The position numbers and the translations under genes were made by a program. 64,000 bases of DNA. Origin: Emydura subglobosa (lineage: Eukaryota; Chordata; Testudines; Chelidae). Within the stretch, counting starts at the first letter, position 1, and each line of letters begins with the position of its first letter. Positions 25,001-37,000 of this stretch are shown one piece after another. The notes below the pieces were generated by a model, which saw only the letters and a list, made by a program, of their open reading frames with translations, was not told where the DNA came from and searched no databases. Location of the stretch: the NCBI GenBank assembly GCA_007922225.1, contig ML680055.1, positions 2,529,206 to 2,593,205 on the forward strand. The letters are read 5' to 3'.

Positions 25001-28000
25001 ATCGCCCAGGGAGCCGCCTTGCCGGAGCCCTGGGGAAGCTGCATAAAGGCAAAGCGCTGTTCTCTCAGCCCCGCATCCCACTGCAATGTCAGGAGGATGG
25101 AACGGCAGCAGGGTGCCTAGTGAGCATGCTCTGCATCGGTCACGTACGGCTTTATTCTTTTCCTCTGTAAACCTCAGCTGCTAATGCAGGCGGTACGAGG
25201 CCAGCCACGCCCCTCGTAAAATGGATTTGCTCAGCTGCTTATGGGATGCTTGGAGTGGAAAAAGCCTCCTGGGTACTAAGGGTGCACTTGTCCCCGCCGC
25301 TCAGCGGTGGGCTGAGATGGGGGGTCCGTGTGGGGCTGAGCGGGAGACTGTGGACGTACCAATCACGGGCAGCGGTGTCAGGAGACGGAGAGCTGCCCGT
25401 CAGAGTCACTGGGGGAAAGCGCTGGCCCGTGTTATGCAAGCAGTCAGACCGGGCGATGGGAACTGCTTCTCCTGGCTTTGGGAATCTCTGACTGAACAAC
25501 ACGCACTGCCAGGAAAAACAGGACATGGGGGCTTTAAACCTGCCTGCAGCACTGGCGCTCTGTGCTGGGGCAGCCCCGGCGCAGGGGAGGAGAGCTCTGA
25601 GTTTAGCCTACTTCTAGTGACGGGCTCAGTCTATTTAGCTGGCCAAAGAGAAGGCTGAGCGGTGACGTGATCACAGCCTGCACGCCTCTACCTGGGGAAC
25701 AGATCATTAGTAACGGGCTCTGCAGCCTGGCAGAGACAGGTCCAACACGATCCGAAGGCTGGAAGCTGAGGCTAGACACACTCGGATGGGAGGTAAGGCG
25801 TACATTTTTTAACACTGAGGTTAATTAACCACCGGAACAATTTCCCAAGGGTCGCGGGGACTCTTCCTCCTTGGCAATGTTTAAATCAAGCTGGGCTGTT
25901 TTTCTAAAAGCTCTGCTCTGGGAATTATTTTGGGGCAATCGTCTGGCCTGGGTCATCCAGGAAGTCAGACTGGATGATCACAAGGGACCTGTCTGGCCTT
26001 GGGATCTATGAACTGACACAGTGAGCTGGACTGTGAATTTCCCCAGCACTGAGTCAGGAGTCTGCCTGCTTCCCAAACAAGCTGGGAGTAGCATTTGCTC
26101 TGTAAAAGGCCCCCACCTCAGAGCACTGCCCTGCTGAGATTCTCTTACCGTAATCGCTTCCCTTTATCAACTGTTTTTGTCCGGTAAAGAACTCCGGCTT
26201 TTTCCAGGCTTTTGAACTGGAAGACAAAGACAAGACAGGTGAGGGTTTAAATCTGTCCCTCAACTGTTTCCCCGAGGGAAATTGGCTTTCACCCAGCTGA
26301 TCTCCAGTGCTGTGGCCACAATTGAAGAGGGAGCAGCGCACCCCGGGCTGCCATCCCACCCAGGGACCCAGGCGTGAACAGAACCTGATGGGAAATGGGA
26401 CCGAAGGGCAGAGCTAACGTCAGATCTGCAGACAGACCCAAAAGGGCTAGCACAGGTGCGTGCCCTGCCCATCGCCAGGAGGAGGTCAATCCATCAGCAA
26501 AGCAAGCCCAGCCACCGAGCCATACCCAGGTTGTTATTCAGAGGGAAAGGGAGTCTCTGGATTGCCCAGGCCAGCCCATGCAGCCGTGCTGCGTACAGAC
26601 ACCACCCGGTGCAGGGCTGCCTCGCCCGGCCAGCTCAATTTCCTCCATACCAGGAATAGTCACAGCAAATAAGAGAGCGAAAGCTTGGCAGAGCCGCCCT
26701 TGCCATCTCCTCACCTTCTCCTCTTTCTGTATGAGGATCGCCGGCAAGTTGTTGGGCCAGCTGGCAAAGGGGCTGCTGTCCTGGCTGGACCAGCTGCTCG
26801 CTCTTTGGTGACCGCCTGGGACAGGGACCTAAATTGGATGCCAGCTAGTTACACACCAGCGCCCAGAGCCCCAGCCAGCAAAGCCCCATGTGCTGGGAGC
26901 TGTACTCGCAGAGCAAGGGGCAGCAGAGAGCTTCGGCTGAACAGACTCAGTTGGGCGGGGGAACAGAAGCTGCCAAGGGGCAGCGATTCAGACATGGTCC
27001 CCCAGCAAGTCAGAGCTGGGAACGGAGCCCATGTCTGCCCGGCACCAGGCCAGCGCCCTGCCCGCAGAACCACATTGTCCTCCACTTTCCTGCCCACTTC
27101 TCTGCTCCCTCTGGAGCGAATCGCCCTCTGCTGAACGTGGGAGCTGGCAAAGCGGACCCACCCTGTCTGGCCCCCCGTCTTTGTTCCACAGCTTTAAACA
27201 TATCCATCGCTGGGGCGGGCTCCAGGCCCACATTACGAGCAGTGCTAGAAGGGGACCAGGCCCCTTCCTGGGCTAGAGAATGCCAGTGTTTTTTCAGGGG
27301 GGTCCTGTCACCCCCAGGAGCAGGGGCCGGCCCCACCTCAAACCTCGGGCTGCCTTAGCTTGCCAGCCTTTTCGTAGGCCCCGTCGCTGCAGGTACGTGA
27401 CTGCAATCACACAGCACAGACCCGCCGCCTGGGGCGACATGGCAGCGACCCCGGCTGGGAACCCACGGCTAGGCAGAGCCCTAGAGGAGGTGTTCTTGGG
27501 GGCAGGGCCCGCCTTTTGGGGCATGCACGTAAAGCACCCAGCACAGGGGGCCCCAGGCCGCTGGACGCCACCACAGTTGCTCTGGCTCCGTCAGGAGATC
27601 TGGCCTTGCCGCAGGAAGCCGGGCTGTGCGGTGCTGGACAGACAGCTGGACAGTCAGAACGGTCCCTTCCGGCCTCGAACCCACGAACACCCGTCTGGCA
27701 CCGAAGACAGGCTCAGCGCCGGCCTCCCTCCTGGCTCACCCTCTAGCGCCAGCCCGCACACCCTCCTCCCTCCAGCTCCTGGCCTGCACCCCACCCACCA
27801 CTGGGCGGGTGGGGGAATTTATACCCTCCCATCTCCATCCCCACCCGGCTCCCCCGGCCCCGACACCGAGCCCCCCAGCTGCCTGTAAGCCTGACGTTCC
27901 CTGCCCTCCCCCCTTCACATGCTGCTGCCTCCAGCTTGGCCACCCTCCCCGCAGGCGACGCTTTCACCCCATTGTTTGGGGGTTTCCAGTTGTGCCAGCC

Positions 28001-31000
28001 CCGCTTCCCCCCACTCCAAGCCCTCAGCCTTCTCCTCGCCCAGCCCGCCTGCCCCCCGAGCTCTGGGTCTCCTGAGCGTCAGCCCTTTAATGCTGGGAAC
28101 TCCCCAGCTGTCGCCCTCCCCAGGCTCTGACACCCCTTCACTTCCACTCAGCCCGTCCTCTCATTCCCCTCCCTGCCACCAGCCGGGCTCCCCCAGCACC
28201 CCCTCCCTTCGCTCCTGCCCCCGCGCTGCAGCTCGCCTCTGGGGCGATCCAGCACTCGGGTGGATGGCGCCCGCCCTCCCACCTTCCTTGGGGAACAGCG
28301 CCCTGCCCCGCAGGGATGCCCACACCCGTCCCTTCTCAGCCTCTCAGGGCTCTCTCCTCAGCCCAGGGGCTTGGCATCTCAGAAGGGGCACACACCCATC
28401 CTCCCCTTCCCCCCGGGGCACTGCCCTCCCCTTCCCCCACCCTCCAGTCAGAGCTGCCACCCCCCTTCCACTTTCCCCCCCAACTTCTCCCCGGGACCCT
28501 TCCTCCCCCTTTATTTTCTCTCCTGTCGTCAGGCTCCATTTCCTCCTCCCTTCAAACACCATCTGTCTTGCCCGGCCCTCGCCCCCTCTCCAATCCCTCC
28601 ATCCCCTTCCCCCCGGCTGCTGGCCGGCGCCGCGCTCCGTACCGTGTCCGAGGCGTAACGGTCGGGGTAGAACGCCTGCCCCTCGGGGTTGTTCTGGCTG
28701 CACCAGCCCAGAGAGGGGCCCAGCTCCGCCGAGTGCCTCGGGGATCTCTCCGGCAGAAGGAAAGGGTAGGACTCGATCGGGGAATAGTCCTCCTCCGGGT
28801 AATCGTCCAGCTCATCAGGAGACAGGTCCGGATAGTCCGTTTCTGGAGTTGGAGGCTGAAAAGGTGAGAGGGGTCAGCTCTGCACACACCTCCGCCTCCC
28901 CAGATCCCCCCTCGCAGAGAGGAAAGGACCTAGCAGGAATCTCCTGTGGTTCCCTGGATCCCAGAGATCCCCAAGGGTGAGAAAGGGTCTCCCCGGGTCA
29001 TTCCCCAGTCTGCCGCCAAGGATCCGCCCTGCCTGGTTTGCTTTGTTCAGTGCTGCAGCTCCCCAAACCCACCCCCCACCTCCTAGAGCTGCAGGCCGGG
29101 CTCCCCCTTGCGCCCCACCTCCAGGGCCGGCCGGCTTTTATCACGTTCTTGCTCACCCTCTGGTCCATGGTTCTGTACTGTGCCATTGCAGGCTGCATCT
29201 CCTGGGAGCCGGGCTCGTCTGCAGCTGGGGGTGGGTCCCACGACGTCTCACCCGTTACCGAATTATAGAAAAACACCTGGCCGCTGGCGTCATCCACGTA
29301 CTGGTCCCATTCCGCCACCGCGGGGCTGAGGGCAACCGACGGCGAGCGAGAGGGAACAGGACTCACTCCCTCCTCTGGGTGCTCAAACGGGGAATCCCAG
29401 GTGGTCTCGCCGGTCACGGGGTTGTAGTAGAACAGCTGCCCACTTTGCGTGTCCGTGTGGCTCTCCCAGTCCGCGAGGGCGCTGCTAGGGCAGGGCTCCG
29501 GCAGGGAGGGGACAGTGGCTGCTGCTTGCTGCAGGAGCTCCTGTACGTTCACGTACACCGGGGCAGGGGTCTCCTCCTCCTTACAGGCCTAGAGAGAGAT
29601 CAGGACCACAGTCAGCAAGGCAGCCGAAAGCATCAGGCAGCACCATGCAGCAGGTGACAAACGGGGTCTGGGGAGGGGGAGGCGGAGGGATGGAGAGACC
29701 GTGCCGGTCACACCGTCAGAAATGTGCTGGCCACGAGTCTGGGTGGCGAAACCAGCCGACAGAGCCAGTACTTCTGGGAAATCAGGGCGGGGTCTGCCCA
29801 GCAGAGGGACATTGCTGCATGGTCAGGCCGGGCTCCCTCCCAGGGCTGCTGACCTGATGTGTTCCAAAGCCAGGAGGTAGGGGGTGTGTGTGAGTGTGTG
29901 TGAGAGTGTGTGTGAGAGAGACATTGTCCAGTTTTCCTCCGCCACCGTGAGGGCTAGAAACTCACTTTGATGTCAATGGAAGCAGAGAGTCTCACTTGAC
30001 TCCAGGAGCTGGGGCTTGAAGAACACAAACTATCACCAGAGTCAGGATGGAACCATAACCACTGGCAACTCTGCCTCCCAACCTTGGGCTCCACCTACTG
30101 TCAACAGCCCCGTCCTTGCCTCTGTAACACATCCCATGGGGTCACACCCAGCACCCGAGGGCCTTTGCTTCGTTTGGCCGACTGCTCCCCTTAACACGGA
30201 CACTATGTTTGCTGGGAACATCCTTTGTACATATTTGGGGACCAAATACTGACGCTACAGAAGGAACATCGATAAAGTCACTAGAGAGACAGCTGGCCCT
30301 ACATACGTTATTGTGAACATACAGGAGGAAAAACCACACAGTGTTTGCATCAGAGATCTAAAACCAGTGGTGTGCTATAACGATCGTGGATTGCACATAA
30401 TAAAAAACAGCACCTGCTCCTATAATTGGACTGTATTCATATGCACAAAAGGGGAAGGTCTGAAGAGGAAGGAGGGCCCAGGGGTTAGAGCTCTCCGTAT
30501 AATTCTGTCCCTGCCACAGACTGCATGATCTTGGGCGAGTCACATGGGCTACAGCTCCACTACAGAGTTTACAGTAGTGTGGAGGAGCTCTAAGCCAACG
30601 GCAGAGATCCACCCCCTACGAGCGGGGCTAGAAGCTCTCCTGCCAACATACCGCTGTCTGCACTGGCACTGGGGTGGATGTCACTTACGTCGCTCAGGAG
30701 GTGGCTTATTCACAGCCGAGTGACATAAGTGGTAGTGTAGACATAACCTTCTCTCTCTGGGCCCCAGCTCCCATCTGCACATCTGCCTCGCCATGCAGGG
30801 GGTGTGATGAGGTACTCCGATAATACAGCAAAGGATCCCAGACAGCCGGCAGAGGCAGTGCGGGCATCCTTTTGTGTATGCCCAGGTTTTACCGAATTGA
30901 TTTAAAACCAACCAACCAATCCACACAATTGTAGTTAAACCAGGGTAACTTTGAGGCCAAGAGGCCTCAAAACCAGTTATTTAGAGAACTGGATGTAATC

Positions 31001-34000
31001 ACCCAAATTTGGACGTTTTGGCCCAATTTAATGGAACGTGAACACTGTCCAATTACCTCTGGAAAGTCAGGGAAGTCACAAACTCAGCATATTTAAAAAA
31101 AAAAAAAAAAAAAAATTGAAGTTGATAAATTGACCAAGCTTTTTAAAATCCAGTTTCTGATAAAGTCTCATTGAAATTGCAGGAATTTTAATTTTTTTTA
31201 ACAACCTCCCCCTCCCCCCTGAAAAAAACCGCTTTTCCCCGCCACTCTCCTGTTGATGTTTCTAAACGTCTTCTGAGCAAGGGAGGATTGGCTAATTGAC
31301 TGTACCAGGAAACTAACTGGCTCAAGGTAAAGTGCCATCATATGCCTAAAGGAAATGAGCCGATAAGACACAAACAGCTGGTTTTTCCTCCCTTTGATCT
31401 CTGCAGTTCTGTGCTATAATGGGTACAAAGTTTTCACACACAAACACACAGTTGTTGTGATCGCCCCACAGCGGCGCACACCCATGTCCCCAGTACACAC
31501 CCTGATCGCACACCCACGCTATAAAGATGACATTGGCTTTTCTCAAGGCCATTATAGTTCATGCAGCAGCAAACCCGTGAGCCGCCCATGCCGGGCCCGG
31601 CTGATCTCAGGAAGGGTGTTTAGGTTACAAACGTCTGCCTGCGCTGAGCCGATTAGGGCAACAGGTCCCGAGTCACTTTCTCTACTCCCAGCTCTTCCCC
31701 TTCGTACGGCAGCAGCACCCGACGGCCCCCACCAGGATCAAGGCCCCGTTGTGAGAGGGAGAGACAGTCCCTGCCCCAGGCAGAACTTCACTCTGACCCC
31801 CCCCCCCCCCCGGTGCCGGAAGCTTTGGCCCCCCACTTCTGAGAGCCTGAGCTCAGGCGGGGCACAGCAAGGAGGGACTTCTGGGGGTCCAGACGCCCCC
31901 CTTGGCCCCTGACTGGAGTTGGGGGGGGTGTAATGGTGTTGCCCCTTCCCTTGGCCAGACCCTTCATTTCCCCCATGATGAGGGGCAGCTGGGCCAAACT
32001 GGAGTGGTCCCGCGGCCCCGTGCGCCACGGGTGACACCCGCCACTCAGATGTGGCTGGGTCGCCCCCCTATTGTGAGATGGGGGGGCCTGGCCAAGGGAA
32101 GGGGCAATGCCGTTACACCCCCCAACTCCAGCCAGGGGCCAAGGGGGGCGTCTGGACCCTCGGCACCCGCTCCTTGCTGTGCCCCTGCTGAGCTCAGGCT
32201 CTCAAAAGTGAGGGCCAAAGATTCCGGCACCGGGGGGAGGGGGGGAAGGTTAGGGGTTTGGGGGGGGCGTGGGTCAGAGTGAAATTTGCCTAGGGCGGCA
32301 GATTGGCCCAGCCCAGCAAACGGGGACCCTGCTGCAGTCCTTCAGGTGCCGCTGCCAACGTCACCAGCCAAGCATTCAACACAAAACAAGAAAAACCAAC
32401 TCAGCCCTCCCCTCCCTTCCAACAACCTGCGCCCCACGGCAGCTGCCTGCTGGGCCTCTAGGCCGAGCAGCCCCCCAGCAGACAGCCTCCATCAAAGGTC
32501 TCCATAGCAACCGCCGGGCTGCTTCCCCAGCCCCTCGCCTCCCTGGGGCAGTCTGCATCTTGGGTTGATTTGGCCTGGTTGAAACTCACTATTTTATGCC
32601 CAGGATAATACTCCCCCCCCCCCCGCCCCCCCCTGCCCCTTGCCACACGCCCCCCGTCAGCGCTGCCTGCTATCTTTCCTAACATGCTGGCTACTTCCTC
32701 TTCCTTTCCCAATCGGCGGGGGAGATAAACGAAGCCCAGGTTCAGCATCAGGCTCTGCGGCGATTCACTGACCCCTCTGCAACCCCGCACGCTCCCTAGC
32801 CCCGTTACCCGTTGTCGCAGCCCGACAGCACACTCCCCCAGGCTGCGGCCGCTGCCCCAGCCGCGCCAAGACACAATTACCAGCTGAATTCGATTCCCCG
32901 AGCCCCGATCGAAGGAGCAACCGGAGCCCACCCCAGGGCACCGCGACCGTGCCCGGCGCCTCGCAGGACGCCCGCTAAGATCTACCCTTCCGCACCTGGG
33001 ACGAGCTGAACAGACGCCAGCCCCGGCTCCGAGATCGGCGCCGTGCTTTCGGGGCCTGGCCCTCCATCTTCCGGCCCCCGGGAGCAGGCCGAGGGGCGAG
33101 TGCGGCGCTCTGGCGGGCAGGTGCTGCCCCGCGGCCGAGCAAAGGGAACCGACCCTCAGCAAGAGGCCAGTCAAGAGCAGAGCGAGGCTGCCACAAACCA
33201 GAAAACAAGAACTTGCCCTGTTATGGGCCTGAGCCTTTCACACGTTTCCTGTTGGGGTTTGCGGGGCGGAAGGGTTGCCGTGGTGACAAAAAATTTCAAG
33301 TTAAGCCTACTTCGTTATTTTGTTGACATTTTAGGTTTTCTCGTGACCCGAGGGCGGCATTTACGCTTCTCCGAGCGGCTCTCTGGTGGCGAAAATCAGA
33401 GCAGTGACTTCTGGGAGCATCGGATGCACAGGGAGGGCGGCGGATCGAGGGGGAAGGGTCAAAACTGAACCCGCCTTGAAAGGTTTGCGTTTGGAAAGAT
33501 TCCCTCCCGAGCCGGAAAAGTCTCTTGTCTGTGGAGAGGACTGTTAAACTCCCACCTCCCGGGGTGGGGGGAAATAGGGACTGGCAAAGAAGATAGCAAA
33601 TATTAAGGACTGAAAAATGCTGTAATGCACTTGGCTCAGCTGCAGGGAAAGGATGGAGCCAGCGGAAGGCGGCGAGACCCCTCTTGGCATCCAGCCTGCA
33701 GAGGGCGCGATCACGGGGAGATCAGAGACATCAGCGGTGGCAGGGAGCTGGGGGCAGGCGAGGAAGCAGCAGGTCTGGAGGCGGCTGCAGCTGCGACAGC
33801 GTGGATGGGACCCCGGGAGATCACAGACCAAAGAGCCAGCGGCCATGGGATGGCCGGGTGCGTGTTCCTAGCAGCCCTCCCAAAGGACTCCTCCATCACC
33901 CGGAGTGTGCAAGTGGTCACGGGAACCCCCCCAGGACGCCCGGTCCCCGTTCTCGGTGCACCCAGCACGCTACCTGACCTTACCCGGGGACTGGGCCCAA

Positions 34001-37000
34001 GCTGGGTTACACCATGGGGTGTTCAAGTTCCCATCGGAAATTCAGCCTGCGTGTATCACACTAGTGTGGCGATTTGCTCGCTGCCCTTCGTTAAATAAAG
34101 AAAACTACCATCTCCTTGGGTGGAGCCAGGCGTGAGTTCACACCAGCTCTCTGACTTACCGGGCAGCGACAACAGGCTTAAAACACTGCACAAGTTCTCA
34201 AAAACCAGTGAAGAACTCGCCCTTAGATGTTCAGAAAACAATGTGTCCCTGGGCCTAGCGACGGCTCAACACCCCAAGAGCACATCTACTCCAGAGTAAA
34301 ACACTGGCAGAACCTCAACCAGTGCAGCAACGTCTGCCTGAGGCTGCAGACAGGGGATGGCGGAGGGGGAACAACAAATTCCCATTAGAATTTAGGCAAA
34401 TCTGTAGCTTCTCCTTCCCACAAACTGGAGGGTGTGTAGGGAAATTAAAGGAGTGGGGGGAGAAGTATGATGTGACTGGAAGTTTTCACATTTGCAGAAC
34501 TTTCCTAGGCCCTGTCTCGGCAAGGCACCTAAACACGCATGTAATGTTAAGCATTGGAATATCCTCATTAAATTGGGTAGGACTCTCATGCTTCAAATTA
34601 GCCCTGTGCTCCGGGCTGAATCCAGGCCACAATCTTTTTTGGATTAGTCCCTTCACCAAACCACTTGGCTTCGAAATGGAAAGTATCTTTTATCCGTTTG
34701 CCCTCAAAGAGAGCTGACAGCCAAGATCTATTTTTAAAAGGTTTGGCGTGGTCTTGCAGTTGTTTTATAGGTTTAGCTCCCCGCAGTTTATGGGGAAACA
34801 CAGCTAATAAAGCACGCAAGGTCCTCGGGGCCAGAGCAGCTAGTTACACGGGCCACTCCAGAGTTTCAGACCAAAAGTGCAGGGTTTATTTTGTTAGCAA
34901 TTACGGAAGCAGATCTCATAGTTCCTGTGTTGTCTCAACTTACACACACACCCACAGCGGTGCTGACAGCTAGGATCAGTGTGAAAGGCAAATTCAACTA
35001 AGCAGCAAAGACAGAGAAAACAGATCCAGAGCATCTGTAAACTAAACAACACCCTCACGGCAAGAGAGGGTTTCACCACAATATTCTAAGGAGAAACCCA
35101 GACAGAACTGACTCAGTTCTCAAGACATTAGCACGTGAAAGTTGATCTCACGCTTGCAAACAAGCCAGTCTCTCATTCTGCAGCTTCTCCAGAATCGCTA
35201 CAAAGAGGCATCTTGAATGGCAGATAGAAATCATTCCATTCCCAGAAGACACATTGCATTGAGACTACAAAGACGTTAAACAAAGACGGGGTGTATTATA
35301 AACAAACATCTATGTTAAAGTTGCAGTTGAATGCTCAAAAGGCAGGAAAAGCCAGTGTTAAGAGTGCCCATGCAACCTTGATTTGGGCCCATATGCAGCA
35401 TGACACAGTTCTCAATCACATCCTGTCCTTTTCCCCACAGGACCTTGGCCTCATTCAGTGCCCAGTGGATTAGGAAGCAGTTCATTATTACTTCTTAACC
35501 TCCTCATTCAATACATGGCCCCAGACCTTGTTTCCTGCACACCCTCTAAACGCTGCACCAAATACAGAATTATTCATTTTCTCACAGGCTTCTCCATAGC
35601 GCTCATGGCTGCAAGAATGGAGTACTGCACAACCAGTATAGCATTTACCACAGCAACCCAGAGAGTGTTACCCCCATTTTACACATGGGGTAGACTGAGA
35701 CACAAGGAGATTAAGGTCAACATTTGAAAAAACATCCAGGAACTACAGGGGCCTCCATTCCTGGAGAGCACCACCAAGGGCCTGTTTTTCCAGAGGCATG
35801 GAGCACGCCCGGCTCCCACTGATTTCAGCGACAGCTGGAAGCACTCAACACGGCAGCAAACGAGGCCCAGCTGGGTACGAGGCACACACAACGGTGCAAG
35901 TTCCCCCAAGAGCCCAGCAGGATGGGCACCGAGCTCTTAGAACAAGCTCGTCCTACCTGGTTCAATGGGCTGGGTCTGAAGGGAAGCAGGAAAAGTGACC
36001 CAGGATAACTGCTGTTCTCTTCAGGCACCTTCTCCTGGGTCATTGCCTGGCTTTTCATTCAGCAGGGCAACAGCCGCCTGACCAATTAGCTGGACCCCTT
36101 TGTGCTCCGGCCGCAACACCCCGCGCTCCCCGCCAAACCTTCCCCTGCTTCCACGTGCCCTGTGTCTGCCCCTATAAAACAGTCACCCAGAAAGGAGGGA
36201 GGAGAACAAGGCTGCCCCAAGGGGCCCTCACCTGTGGGGAGACAGCTGCCAGCGGGAGCCTGGTGCAGGCCATGGGGGGGCCTTTATTCCCAGCCTGCCT
36301 GGGCTTGACAATGAGCTCTCCCGAGGCTGGCCAGGAAAGGCAGCTCCAGCCCAGGTGGCCATTTTAGAAGACTGATCCTTTGGCTGGGGCATGATGGATT
36401 GTGGGGCCCTTTATAAACTGGCCCCACGGTGAAGGCAAAGTTGCAGCCTGACCGAGAGGTTCCCGGGGGCAGCAGGGAAACTTGCAGCTCCAGGGAAAGA
36501 GGGGAACAAGTGCCCCACGTTGCAGGGCAAGGCAAGGCAAGGCAAGGCAGCTGCTCCCAGGGCTGATGGGGAGGGGCAGAGCTCAGAGCATACTCTGTGG
36601 GGAGGCAGCAAGGAGGGAAGGATGCTGCAGGAAAAAAGGTCGGTGGCGATGGCTGCTGCTGCTCCCCCTCCCAGCGCCCTAGGAGCCGCTCCTGGCAGCC
36701 CTTGTCGAGGCGTGAAGGCAGTGGAGAGCGGAGGTCTGAAAGGAGCGGACGAGGAAAGCGCCAGAGGCGAGATGGCTGGGCTCCTGGGGAGATGGGTGAG
36801 AGGAGACAGGGGGTGCAATGGAGGAGGAAGGATGGCCCAGTGGTCAGGGCCCTGGCCCAGGACTTGAGAAACCTGGGGCCAATTCCCTGCTCTACCACAG
36901 GCTCCCTGGAGGACTTTAGCCTGTGTGGGCCTCCATCCCCTTCTGTGCCGGGGGGATACCAGCCCAGCGCTGCTGCTGAGGGGGGCGCGAGGCGACAGCT

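Larger units (their letters stand above)
32750..33300 (-). promoter_or_regulatory. CpG-rich internal promoter region in ARHGAP27 intron 1
   Basis: CpG dinucleotides are dense here compared with the flanking intron. The stretch holds a GC box (ggggcgg near 33264), an ETS-like CCGGAAG next to the 33067 ATG, and an RFX X-box-like GTTGCCGTGGTGAC at 33274-33287. A second X-box-like GTCTCCATAGCAAC lies at 32498-32511, just beyond the low end. Together with the candidate first exon this looks like an alternative promoter that would produce a shorter transcript. It could also drive a divergent plus-strand transcript, for which I see no coding exon. Confidence 0.45.

Noticed and set aside
27919..28980. 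Plus-strand open frame of 353 codons
   Set aside because: It lies in the C-rich tract and antisense to ARHGAP27 exon 3; the proline/serine-rich translation is a composition artefact with no domain.
28977..29657. Plus-strand open frame of 226 codons
   Set aside because: It is the exact antisense of the WW-domain exon, whose minus-strand frame is clearly the coding one.
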